DNA of 11,764 nucleotides. It comes from Candidatus Omnitrophota bacterium (GTDB taxonomy: Bacteria > Omnitrophota > Gorgyraeia > Gygaellales > Profunditerraquicolaceae). The stretch spans positions 1 through 11,764 of the forward strand of contig VGKM01000024.1 of assembly GCA_016867005.1 (NCBI GenBank), in the 5' to 3' direction. A model generated the notes under the pieces. That model saw nothing but the letters and a program-made list of their open reading frames with translations, was not told the DNA's origin and made no database searches. Position numbers and translations under genes: made by a program. This document shows positions 1 through 6,112 of this stretch, piece by piece (within the stretch, counting starts at the first letter, position 1; each line of letters starts with the position of its first letter).

Positions 1-274
1 TGGCTACCGGCTTAAGGTTGCCGTCAAAAAGATATTTATTGTTTACGGCTTTTGTGATATCTGTTTCCAAAAGCGGGCGGTAAACTTTGTATTTGCTGCC
101 GACGTAGCTTTCGGAAGTGATATCTATCTTGTTCACAAACGGGGAGATATATATCGTCTTGTATTTGTTAGAGATCATAGAACGGGTGGTATAACCGCAG
201 CCAAAAAAATTCAAGATTATAAAGGCGATCGGCAACAGCAAAAATATCTTTTTTGTTAATCCCGGTTTTATCAT
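1..274 (-). CDS. lptE: LptE-like LPS-assembly lipoprotein, N-terminal part (cut by window edge)
   Basis: Only the first 91 codons are visible; the gene runs off the left edge. The protein starts MIKPGLTKKIFLLLPIAF, a basic n-region followed by a hydrophobic stretch, and ends the signal in FFGC. This is a usable lipobox with C26 as the lipidated cysteine, although F at -3 is not the classic residue. The mature part begins GYTTRSMISNKYKTIYISPF and later has VYRPLLETDITKAV. This is the pattern of LptE/RlpB-type lipoproteins: a CGY start, an 'I.I..F.N' strand, then a helix with 'E..IT.A'. LptE plugs the LptD barrel that inserts lipopolysaccharide into the outer membrane. The start ATG overlaps the TGA of the BamD-like gene upstream (ATGA), so translation is probably coupled. 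The family call rests on the N-terminal third only. Confidence 0.72.
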   Translation of the reverse strand, partial: MIKPGLTKKIFLLLPIAFIILNFFGCGYTTRSMISNKYKTIYISPFVNKIDITSESYVGSKYKVYRPLLETDITKAVNNKYLFDGNLKPVA

Positions 275-1218
275 TTTTTCTTCTTCTCCAGCGCTTCTAA
301 TTTTGTTTTCGCTTTTTGCGCCCAGGGCGTATTGCCGTAATTTTCCATGACTTCCTGATAATAGATCCTGGCGGCATCATATGCCTTCTGCTTTTCATAA
401 AATACCGCTATCTCATAATTGCTTTCTGCTTCTTTGCCCCTGATCCGGGCTATGTTCTTTTCGGCCTCCTTTGAAAGCTCGGCATCGGGATGCTCCCTGA
501 TGAAATCTTCGAACTTTTGCTTAGCGTCTCCTGCTGCACCCTGGTCGTATTGCGGCCCGCGGCTTGTCGCTGCGCGGCATTCCGCAATCTGGTACTTTGA
601 GGCCTCTGCCCATTCGCTGTCAGGGTAATTGGAAATGACTTTATCGAATGCCTCTTCTGCTTCGTAGTACCTTAATAAACCCTTCAATACAAGCCCCAGC
701 TTATACTGGGCTTTAGGGGCGATGGGCCCAAAAGTAGAATTTTCTACAACCTTACTGAATATTTCTATCGAAGGATTTTCAACCGGCAAAGGCACGCCTA
801 ATGCCTTTCTCTTCTCTCCTGACATAAACGCTTCGCCGATTTTGTATTCTCGTTCAATGATCTCCTGTATCCTTTCCGAAAAAGGGTACTTATCAATCAC
901 TTTTTGATACGCCAGGAATGCCTCATAAAGCTTATCTTCATCTTCATATGCCAAGCCCAGATAATACTGGCTTTCGGCTGCTTCTGCGGTTTTAGGATAA
1001 TGTTCGATCAATTTACGGAATTCGCGCACTGCCCCTTTATAATCCTTTATGTCATAAAGGCTTTTGGCGTAATCAAATTGTTCTTTTGGGGTAGGTTTAA
1101 CCGCGTATTTAGGATTAACCCACTTACGGGTTTTAGGTGTCCAAATCCAATAGGCCTGGGCACTTGTGGCCCAAAATAGCAGAAAAACGGCTAAAGTAAC
1201 CTGTAGAAGGCGTTTCAT
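271..1218 (-). CDS. bamD: BamD-like outer-membrane assembly protein (TPR repeats)
   Basis: A 315-residue exported protein. Residues 1-22 are a signal peptide (MKRLL, a hydrophobic core, then SAQA before Y23) with a signal-peptidase-I type end and no lipobox cysteine, unlike the lipoprotein BamD of E. coli. The mature protein opens with a W-rich stretch (YWIWTPKTRKWVNP). Helical TPR-like repeats follow from about residue 45 to 310, with phrases such as YKGAVREFRKLIEHYPKT, AFLAYQKVIDKYPFSE, AEEAFDKVISNYPDSEWAEA and AARIYYQEVMENYGNTPWA. BamD forms part of the BAM complex that folds beta-barrel proteins into the outer membrane. The next gene is LptE-like (ATGA overlap), which supports an envelope role. 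It has its own predicted promoter in the 62-base gap after comEC, and there is no Shine-Dalgarno before the ATG. It could instead be a CpoB/YbgF-type periplasmic TPR protein. Confidence 0.8.
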   Translation of the reverse strand: MKRLLQVTLAVFLLFWATSAQAYWIWTPKTRKWVNPKYAVKPTPKEQFDYAKSLYDIKDYKGAVREFRKLIEHYPKTAEAAESQYYLGLAYEDEDKLYEAFLAYQKVIDKYPFSERIQEIIEREYKIGEAFMSGEKRKALGVPLPVENPSIEIFSKVVENSTFGPIAPKAQYKLGLVLKGLLRYYEAEEAFDKVISNYPDSEWAEASKYQIAECRAATSRGPQYDQGAAGDAKQKFEDFIREHPDAELSKEAEKNIARIRGKEAESNYEIAVFYEKQKAYDAARIYYQEVMENYGNTPWAQKAKTKLEALEKKKK

Positions 1219-1223
1219 AATAG

Positions 1224-1256
1224 GTTAAATTTAACATATATAACACTATTTGTCAA
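1224..1256 (-). promoter_or_regulatory. Predicted sigma-70 promoter of bamD, near-leaderless, with palindrome over the -10
   Basis: On the minus strand TTGACA (1256-1251, a perfect -35) is followed by a 17-base spacer and TAAATT (1233-1228, 4 of 6 to the -10 consensus). The -10 is preceded by TGT, giving an extended -10. The predicted start would be the A at about 1221, three bases before the bamD ATG at 1218. No Shine-Dalgarno lies in the sequence before that ATG. GTTAAATTTAAC (1224-1235) is a perfect 12-base palindrome covering the -10 and could be an operator, but it may simply reflect AT-rich sequence. Prediction from sequence only. Confidence 0.55.
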
Positions 1257-1280
1257 TTCAAACCTCGCAGGCCAACAAAG

Positions 1281-2684
1281 CTAAACCCATTCCCAACCTC
1301 CGAGGTTAGGAAGGTAGAAATAGGCCCCGGGAAGATTAACAAAGGTGTTATTTAGCTTAAGAATAACGGCAACCAGGAATTCTGTGCTTTGCGAAAACAG
1401 CGGCGCCAGAAAAGGCGCGAATAAACTGGCCGCAATCAAGGAAAACCCGCATAAAGTAATAAGTGAAGCCAAAGGCACAATAAATATATTTGCCGGGACT
1501 GTAACCGGAGTAAAAATCCTGAAATGATACGCGATAAACCCCATTGTCCCCAGCCAGGCAGCAAGAGACACAAGAAATCCTTCTAAAAACGGCTTCAGGA
1601 ATCTATTTCCCCGGATTTTTTCGCTGATAAGCGCTTTTAATTTAGGATAAAGGTAAACAATGGAAATAACACTGACGAATGAAAGCTGGAAGCCGATATC
1701 AAATAACTGCCGCGGATCCAAAATCAGGATGATCAAAGCAGCGGCACTTAAAGAGTTGCCGATATCTGGCTCTCTTTTCAACAGATTGCCTATAAGAAAG
1801 AATATTGCCATGATTGCCGCCCGAAAAACCGGGGTAGATGCGCCGGTGGCAAAACAGTAGATCACCGTTATGGCAATAGCAAAACAATGCCTTGGCTGCC
1901 TGGGGATACGCGCCAGTTTCAATATCAAAAACCCTATAAAAGCCACAATCCCGACATTAAAACCGCTGACTACAAGAATATGTATTGTGCCTGATTTAAC
2001 CATGCTGTCTGCCACAAGCGGAGGGATATCTTTCTTCTCGCCCAGCACCATAGCTTTTACTATTGCCGCGGCAAGCCCTGAAAGATGGGCGGAAATAATC
2101 GTTCCCGAGATCTTCTTTAACTCCAGAGATACCTTTTTCAGGTTAAACAGCTTTTTAGACGCCAGTTTATTTACATGCCCGCCGGATATTACACGTAAAA
2201 CCGGATAACGTAATTTCGGCGGCTTCCTTAAATTCCCCGTCAAGCTCAATTCATCGCCGTATGAAAGCTCCGGGCCGCAATAACCGCCTAAACTAACCGT
2301 AATTTTACCGCAACAGCTTGTTACTAAATTATCCGAGCGGGCCTCTTTAAGGCCTAAAGTAAAACTCATGCGGCTATTTTTGATTACGGGCTCATCCATC
2401 AGGCGGCCTTTGACTGTAATACTTTCTTTATTACTGCTGATAATCTGGTTGATACTGCATTTCGGCTGGATGCGCGTGTTGGAAAAATACGCAAACCCCA
2501 GAAAAAATACTACGGCCAATAAAGCTACCTTGGCGATAGGCAATTTTTTTGAAAGGGTTGCAGCTATTATCAAAGATATTGCAGAGAGCAAACACGAAAA
2601 AACCGGATTTAAAGTCAAAACAGATGCGGCTGCTATACCCAGGGAGAAAACAACCGTAAATACCGGCAGGGGGCGAAGGTTCAT
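1281..2684 (-). CDS. comEC: ComEC/Rec2-type DNA-uptake channel protein lacking the beta-lactamase domain
   Basis: A 467-residue polytopic membrane protein. About the first 70 residues hold several hydrophobic segments. Residues of about 75-165 form a soluble domain resembling the N-terminal OB-like domain of ComEC (SITVKGRLMDEPVI, YGDELSLTGNLRKPP). From about residue 200 the Competence domain follows, with KSGTIHILVVSGFNVGI near residues 230-246 (the family's 'SG..H.L..SG.H.G' signature, with FN in place of LH), GASTPVFRAAIMA, and many membrane helices. ComEC carries single-stranded DNA across the inner membrane in natural transformation. Many ComEC proteins are about 700-800 residues with a C-terminal metallo-beta-lactamase-like nuclease domain; here the protein ends in LPNLGGWEWV and only 62 bases separate it from bamD, so that domain is absent locally. 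The ATG overlaps the comEA stop (ATGA), so translation is probably coupled. Confidence 0.88.
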   Translation of the reverse strand: MNLRPLPVFTVVFSLGIAAASVLTLNPVFSCLLSAISLIIAATLSKKLPIAKVALLAVVFFLGFAYFSNTRIQPKCSINQIISSNKESITVKGRLMDEPVIKNSRMSFTLGLKEARSDNLVTSCCGKITVSLGGYCGPELSYGDELSLTGNLRKPPKLRYPVLRVISGGHVNKLASKKLFNLKKVSLELKKISGTIISAHLSGLAAAIVKAMVLGEKKDIPPLVADSMVKSGTIHILVVSGFNVGIVAFIGFLILKLARIPRQPRHCFAIAITVIYCFATGASTPVFRAAIMAIFFLIGNLLKREPDIGNSLSAAALIILILDPRQLFDIGFQLSFVSVISIVYLYPKLKALISEKIRGNRFLKPFLEGFLVSLAAWLGTMGFIAYHFRIFTPVTVPANIFIVPLASLITLCGFSLIAASLFAPFLAPLFSQSTEFLVAVILKLNNTFVNLPGAYFYLPNLGGWEWV

Positions 2685-3010
2685 TCGGCAAAAAAGAATT
2701 CTTTGAGCTTATTAAAACGCGCTTCTTTTATCCCCTTTATCTTTTTGAGCTGCTCAAGATAAATATACGGGCCGTTATTATCGCGGAAGGCAATGATCTC
2801 TCCTGCGATTTTCTTCGGCACAGCCCTGGTGCGCAGTATATCCTCCAGAGATGCCTGATTGATATTTATCTTGACGGAATTTGATTCGGCGCAAACAAAT
2901 TTCTTAACTGGCGGGATAAGCTTTTGGGAGATATTTATGCCCAGGCCTGCTAATGCAACCGCGGCAAGGAATACAACTACCTGCCTTTCCTGTTGTGTTA
3001 AACCCAACAT
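2681..3010 (-). CDS. comEA: ComEA-like helix-hairpin-helix DNA-binding competence protein
   Basis: A 109-residue protein with one membrane segment near the N-terminus (about residues 10-26, VVVFLAAVALAGLGI). After a short linker comes a single ComEA-type helix-hairpin-helix domain (about residues 46-106): ININQASLEDIL, then a first hairpin at AVPKKIAGEIIAFR, NNGPYIYLEQLKKI, and a second hairpin at IKGIKEARFNKL. ComEA binds incoming double-stranded DNA outside the inner membrane and hands it to ComEC, whose gene follows with an ATGA overlap. The hairpin glycines are weak: the first loop reads AVPKK where GIG-like residues are expected and the second reads GIK, so DNA affinity may differ from classical ComEA. 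AAAGGAGG-like Shine-Dalgarno sequence precedes the ATG and may be hidden in a hairpin (3015-3055). Confidence 0.85.
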   Translation of the reverse strand: MLGLTQQERQVVVFLAAVALAGLGINISQKLIPPVKKFVCAESNSVKININQASLEDILRTRAVPKKIAGEIIAFRDNNGPYIYLEQLKKIKGIKEARFNKLKEFFFAE

Positions 3011-3014
3011 CCTT

Positions 3015-3055
3015 TTTCCTCCTTTCTCCTTTAATTGACGAAAGAAAAGAGGAAA
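3015..3055 (-). promoter_or_regulatory. Hairpin that would sequester the comEA ribosome binding site
   Basis: In the leuS-comEA gap the transcript reads a pyrimidine arm TTTCCTCTTTTCTTT (3055-3041), an 11-base loop, and a purine arm GGAGAAAGGAGGAAA (3029-3015). The arms can form 15 consecutive pairs, three of them G-U. The purine arm holds the GGAGG Shine-Dalgarno, and the comEA ATG at 3010 begins four bases after the arm ends. Such a structure could lower comEA/comEC translation relative to leuS. The pairing is plain in the sequence; a regulatory role is inference. Confidence 0.45.
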
Positions 3056-3072
3056 TCTAACGCTTTTTTTGG

Positions 3073-5505
3073 CTAAATTACGAGGTTGACGAGTTTCTTG
3101 GGGACAAGGATGAAATTCTTTACCGGCTTATCCTGCAGCCATTGTTTTAATTTTTCATCCCGATAGACAAGTTCTTTGAGCTGCGATTCTTCCATATCGG
3201 CGGGGATATCTATTTTCGAACGGACTTTTCCGTTTACCTGAATAACCAAAGTTATTACATCTTCCACCAGTTGCGCCGGGTCATATTGCGGCCAGCCGGC
3301 TTTAATAATACTGCTTTTATTTCCTAAAGATACCCAAAGCTCTTCACAGAAATGCGGGGCTATAGGGCTTAAAAGGATGATTAATTTCCCAAATACTTCC
3401 TTATCTGCGCCGAAGGAATAAACGGCATTGGTCAATTCCATGAGGGTGGCGATGGCTGTATTGAATTTGAACCCTTCGAAATCTTCCGTAACTTTTTTTA
3501 TAGACCTGTGCAGAATCCTGATTAACTCCGGATCTGCGGTTTCTTTTAAATTCTCCCGGATGCGCCAAACACGGTTTAAGAATTTATTGGCCCCCTCTAT
3601 CCCTCTTTCATCCCATTCTAGTTCTGTTTCGGGAGGCGCGGCGAATAAAATAAAAAGCCGCAATGTGTCGGCACCGTAATTCTTTATGATAGAATCGGGG
3701 TCGACTATATTGCCGCGTGATTTTGACATCACCTCGCCGTCTTTTAGCACCATGCCCTGAGTGAGCAGCCGTTTGAACGGCTCTTCTGCGCCGCAGGCGC
3801 ATCCGCCTTCGGCGGAAAAATTCAGCATCCCCAGGTCTTTAAAGAATTTTGTGAAGAAACGCGAATACAGCAGGTGCAGGATCGCATGCTCAATGCCTCC
3901 GATATACTGATCAACCGGCATCCAAAGCTTTGCATCATTTTCATTAAACGGCCCATCAAAAAAACGCGGGGAGCAAAACCTTAAGAAATACCATGAAGAG
4001 TCAAAAAAAGTTGCCATTGTATCGGTTTCCCGTCGAGCAGATGACCCGCATTTAGGGCAATTTGTATTTACGAATTCCTTTACCTTGCTTAACGGGCTGC
4101 CGCCCTCGCCGGTAAAAGGGGCGTCTTCAGGGAGTTCAACAGGCAAATCTTTGTAAGGCACAGGCACTGTCCCGCATTTGACGCAATAGATCACAGGAAT
4201 GGGCGTCCCCCAATAGCGCTGCCTTGAGATCAGCCAATCGCGCAGGCGCCAATGCGTCTCTATTTTTCCGATGGACTCTTTCTCCATCCATTCCGCGATC
4301 TTTACTTTTGCTTCCTGATTCGGCAAGCCGTCAAACTGGCCGGAATTAACCTGGATGCCATCGCCTTCATATGCTTCTTTTAATTCTTCTGCCGGCAGCT
4401 GATGGCTGGAATCTGATGGCTGGATTACGATCCTCATCGGCAGGCCATGTTCTTTAGCAAAAAGAAAATCCCGCTGGTCATGGGTAGGCACTGCCATAAT
4501 CGCGCCTGTGCCGTAATCCATTAAAACATAATCAGCCAACCAGATAGGGATGGTTTCATTGTTTACCGGATTAACAGCGTAGCTTCCGGTGAATATGCCC
4601 TCTTTCTTCACGTCAGAAGAAGAACGCACAACCTTGCTTTCTTTGGCAACTTTATCAATGAACTTAAGCGCCTCTTTTTCCTCGGGCTTTCCCCTGATCA
4701 ATTCTTTTACAAAAGGGTGTTCGGGGGCCAAAACAATATATGTCGCCCCAAAGATCGTATCTGCCCTGGTAGTAAATACAGGGATGGCCTTTGAGTTGTC
4801 CTTTGTCCGGAAATATATTTCTACGCCCTGGCTCCTGCCGATCCAGTTTGACTGCATTGCCAATACCCGCTCCGGCCAATCCTTAAGCAGCAAGAGGTCT
4901 TCCAGCAATCTTTCTTTATATTCGGTGATTTTTAAATACCACTGCTCCAGGTCTTTTTGCTCGATTTTTGTATGACACCTCCAGCATCCTCCGTCGATAA
5001 CTTCTTCATTGGCAAGGGTGGTCAAGCATGCCGGGCACCAATTGACATTAGATGCCTTCTTATAAGCCAGCCCGCGCTCAAACATTTTTAAGAATATCCA
5101 TTGGTTCCACTTATAATAATCGGCATCGCAGGTGGAAACCTGCCTTTCCCAATCGTAGGAAAAGCCCATTTTCTGAAGCTCGCGCTTCATTTCCTCAATG
5201 CATTTATGGGTCCAGGTGTCGGGCTTGGTTTTATTCTTGATTGCCGCGTTTTCTGCCGGTTGGCCAAAAGCATCAAAACCCATGGGATGCAAGACATTAA
5301 ACCCTTGCGTTAATTTGAAACGCGCTGCCACATCTCCTATGGTGTAATTGCGCACATGGCCCATGTGGATTTTGCCTGACGGATAAGGGAACATTTCCAA
5401 AAGGTAATATTTTGGCTTATCGCCGCTGAATTCCGCCCTGAAAGCGCCGGTTTCCCGCCACATCTTTTGCCATTTTTCTTCGCTTTGCTTAAAGTTATAA
5501 CTCAT
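3073..5505 (-). CDS. leuS: Leucyl-tRNA synthetase (with a ten-residue palindromic insert)
   Basis: An 810-residue class I synthetase that charges tRNA-Leu. Visible in order: FPYPSGKIHMGHVRNYTIGD with the HIGH-type motif HMGH at residues 47-50; zinc-type cysteines (CPAC...CWRC); the CP1 editing domain with the threonine-rich TTRADTIFG (about 243-251) and MAVPTHDQRDF, whose aspartate supports proofreading; LRDWLISRQRYWGTPIPVIYC; further cysteine pairs (CVKC, CPKC); TMATFFDSSWYFLRF; and the second catalytic motif VMSKSRGN (M593), with V where many have K. The C-terminal anticodon-binding and tail regions are present, so it is full length. Residues 564-573 (SAEGGCACGA) are an insert encoded by two palindromes; without them the sequence reads GMLNFEEPFKRLL, as normal for the family. 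The start ATG overlaps the TGA of the receiver gene. A tRNA-Leu gene lies on the other side of the shared divergent promoter, about 600 bases away. Confidence 0.98.
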   Translation of the reverse strand: MSYNFKQSEEKWQKMWRETGAFRAEFSGDKPKYYLLEMFPYPSGKIHMGHVRNYTIGDVAARFKLTQGFNVLHPMGFDAFGQPAENAAIKNKTKPDTWTHKCIEEMKRELQKMGFSYDWERQVSTCDADYYKWNQWIFLKMFERGLAYKKASNVNWCPACLTTLANEEVIDGGCWRCHTKIEQKDLEQWYLKITEYKERLLEDLLLLKDWPERVLAMQSNWIGRSQGVEIYFRTKDNSKAIPVFTTRADTIFGATYIVLAPEHPFVKELIRGKPEEKEALKFIDKVAKESKVVRSSSDVKKEGIFTGSYAVNPVNNETIPIWLADYVLMDYGTGAIMAVPTHDQRDFLFAKEHGLPMRIVIQPSDSSHQLPAEELKEAYEGDGIQVNSGQFDGLPNQEAKVKIAEWMEKESIGKIETHWRLRDWLISRQRYWGTPIPVIYCVKCGTVPVPYKDLPVELPEDAPFTGEGGSPLSKVKEFVNTNCPKCGSSARRETDTMATFFDSSWYFLRFCSPRFFDGPFNENDAKLWMPVDQYIGGIEHAILHLLYSRFFTKFFKDLGMLNFSAEGGCACGAEEPFKRLLTQGMVLKDGEVMSKSRGNIVDPDSIIKNYGADTLRLFILFAAPPETELEWDERGIEGANKFLNRVWRIRENLKETADPELIRILHRSIKKVTEDFEGFKFNTAIATLMELTNAVYSFGADKEVFGKLIILLSPIAPHFCEELWVSLGNKSSIIKAGWPQYDPAQLVEDVITLVIQVNGKVRSKIDIPADMEESQLKELVYRDEKLKQWLQDKPVKNFILVPKKLVNLVI
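3787..3816 (-). repeat. Tandem palindromic insert (2 x 15 bases) inside leuS
   Basis: On the coding strand TCCGCCGAAGGCGGA (3816-3802) is directly followed by TGCGCCTGCGGCGCA (3801-3787). Each is a perfect six-base inverted repeat around three bases (GAA and TGC). The 30 bases begin and end on codon boundaries and encode S-A-E-G-G-C-A-C-G-A, leuS residues 564-573. Removing them joins MLNF to EEPFKRLL, which is the family's normal sequence at this point. This resembles in principle the Rickettsia palindromic elements, which insert in frame in genes, but it is much shorter. No target-site duplication is evident. Confidence 0.75.
4399..4426. repeat. 14-base tandem duplication inside leuS
   Basis: CTGATGGCTGGAAT is followed immediately by CTGATGGCTGGATT, 13 of 14 bases identical. 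Because 14 is not a multiple of three, the two copies are read in different frames of leuS, giving IQPSD and SSHQL. The stretch lies between the editing-domain core and VNSGQFDG, where LeuRS length varies, so it is probably harmless to the enzyme. Confidence 0.6.
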
Positions 5506-5897
5506 TTATTATGATTGATCCTTAAAGGTATAAGGGAAATCATTGTTTCAATGCCCTGCAGCACCTGGCCCATTGTGCATGGCTTGGTCAGATAATGGTC
5601 GGCTTCAAAGGCATAGCCCTTTTTAAATGATTCCAGGTCTGTCTTTGCGCTGATAATAATTACCGGCCTCCACCTGTCGTTAAAATTCTGCCTGATCTCC
5701 CTCAGGACATCAAAACCGTTCATCTTAGGCAGCATGAGGTCTAGAAGTATGATGTCGGAATCCGCCTCTTTTAATTTTGCCAGCGCTTCCTCCCCGTCGA
5801 AGGCCATATCTACGTCATAGCCCTCTTCCAGAAGTTTTTTCGAAAGGTTCTCGGTAATATCCCTGTCATCATCTACTACTAATAACCGATGAGCCAT
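5502..5897 (-). CDS. Stand-alone response regulator (receiver domain only)
   Basis: A 131-residue CheY-like protein made only of a receiver domain. Counting from the ATG at 5897: the acidic pocket is in VVDDDRD (D9-D11), the phosphoacceptor is D53 in ILLDLMLPKMNG, S83 sits in VIIISAKTD, and the conserved lysine is K105 in YLTKPC. Receiver domains take a phosphate from a histidine kinase; with no output domain here, it should act by binding a partner. A GTG nine bases upstream (5906) is also open, but GAGGTGAT lies at a normal distance before the ATG and overlaps that GTG, so the ATG is preferred. The stop overlaps the leuS ATG (ATGA). No kinase gene is in the window, and the reason for its place between tRNA-Ala and leuS is unknown. 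Confidence 0.9.
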   Translation of the reverse strand: MAHRLLVVDDDRDITENLSKKLLEEGYDVDMAFDGEEALAKLKEADSDIILLDLMLPKMNGFDVLREIRQNFNDRWRPVIIISAKTDLESFKKGYAFEADHYLTKPCTMGQVLQGIETMISLIPLRINHNK

Positions 5898-5923
5898 ATT
5901 TATCACCTCATTTTTAGTTACAA

Positions 5924-5943
5924 AGGACGGATTGCTCCGTCCT
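5924..5943 (-). terminator. GC-rich hairpin before the receiver gene, possible weak terminator or attenuator
   Basis: Read on the minus strand, AGGACGG, loop AGCAAT, CCGTCCT form a perfect seven-pair stem followed by TTGTAACT. The T-run is poor, so full termination is doubtful. It sits between tRNA-Ala and the receiver gene's ribosome binding site and could cause partial termination after the tRNA or protect the 5' end of the processed mRNA. Confidence 0.4.
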
Positions 5944-5949
5944 GATGTG

Positions 5950-5976
5950 CAAATTTTCCCTTATCTGGAAAATTTG
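5950..5976 (-). other. Ten-pair hairpin starting in the tRNA-Ala CCA end
   Basis: On the minus strand CAAATTTTCC, loop AGATAAG, GGAAAATTTG form a perfect ten-pair stem. Its first two bases are the CA of the encoded CCA of tRNA-Ala. It is AT-rich and has no T-run, so it does not look like a terminator. It may guide 3' processing of the tRNA precursor. The role is inference. Confidence 0.5.
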
Positions 5977-6050
5977 GTGGAGCTGAGGAGGATTGAACTC
6001 CTGACCCCTTGCATGCCATGCAAGTGCTCTCCCAGCTGAGCTACAGCCCC
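5975..6050 (-). tRNA. tRNA-Ala (anticodon GGC), CCA encoded
   Basis: A full cloverleaf can be drawn: acceptor GGGGCTG with CAGCTCC (one G-U pair), D arm GCTCAGCTGGGAGAGC, anticodon arm CTTGC-ATGGCAT-GCAAG with GGC at the anticodon positions, and T arm AGGAG-TTCAATC-CTCCT. Discriminator A and an encoded CCA follow. The sequence is very close to E. coli tRNA-Ala(GGC) as I remember it. It is the first gene of the minus-strand unit leading to leuS, about 17 bases after the predicted transcription start. Confidence 0.97.
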
Positions 6051-6061
6051 ATAATTAAGTA

Positions 6062-6102
6062 TTGACCTTTGCTATTTTAGAATATAAAATAGCTGGCGTC
6101 AA
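6062..6102. promoter_or_regulatory. Symmetric overlapping divergent promoters for tRNA-Leu and tRNA-Ala
   Basis: Plus strand: TTGACC (6062-6067), 17 bases, TAAAAT (6085-6090), predicted start near 6097, tRNA-Leu at 6113. Minus strand: TTGACG (6102-6097), 17 bases, TAAAAT (6079-6074), predicted start near 6067, tRNA-Ala at 6050. Both -10 boxes match 5 of 6. The region is a dyad centred on 6082: TTGAC / four unmatched / GCTATTTTA / GAATA / TAAAATAGC / four unmatched / GTCAA. Each predicted start lies in the other promoter's -35 box, so polymerase should occupy only one direction at a time. Confidence 0.75.
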
Positions 6103-6112
6103 CTACCTTTTT

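Noticed and set aside
1219..1280. Frameshifted remnant of the ComEC beta-lactamase domain
   Set aside because: Only 62 bases, occupied by a promoter; no metallo-beta-lactamase motif in any frame.
4589..4975. A 128-codon open frame on the plus strand
   Set aside because: Lies wholly antisense to the leuS editing domain; it is a shadow of that gene.
5898..6061. T-box leader controlling leuS
   Set aside because: The region before the receiver gene holds tRNA-Ala and two simple hairpins; no T-box core sequence is present.
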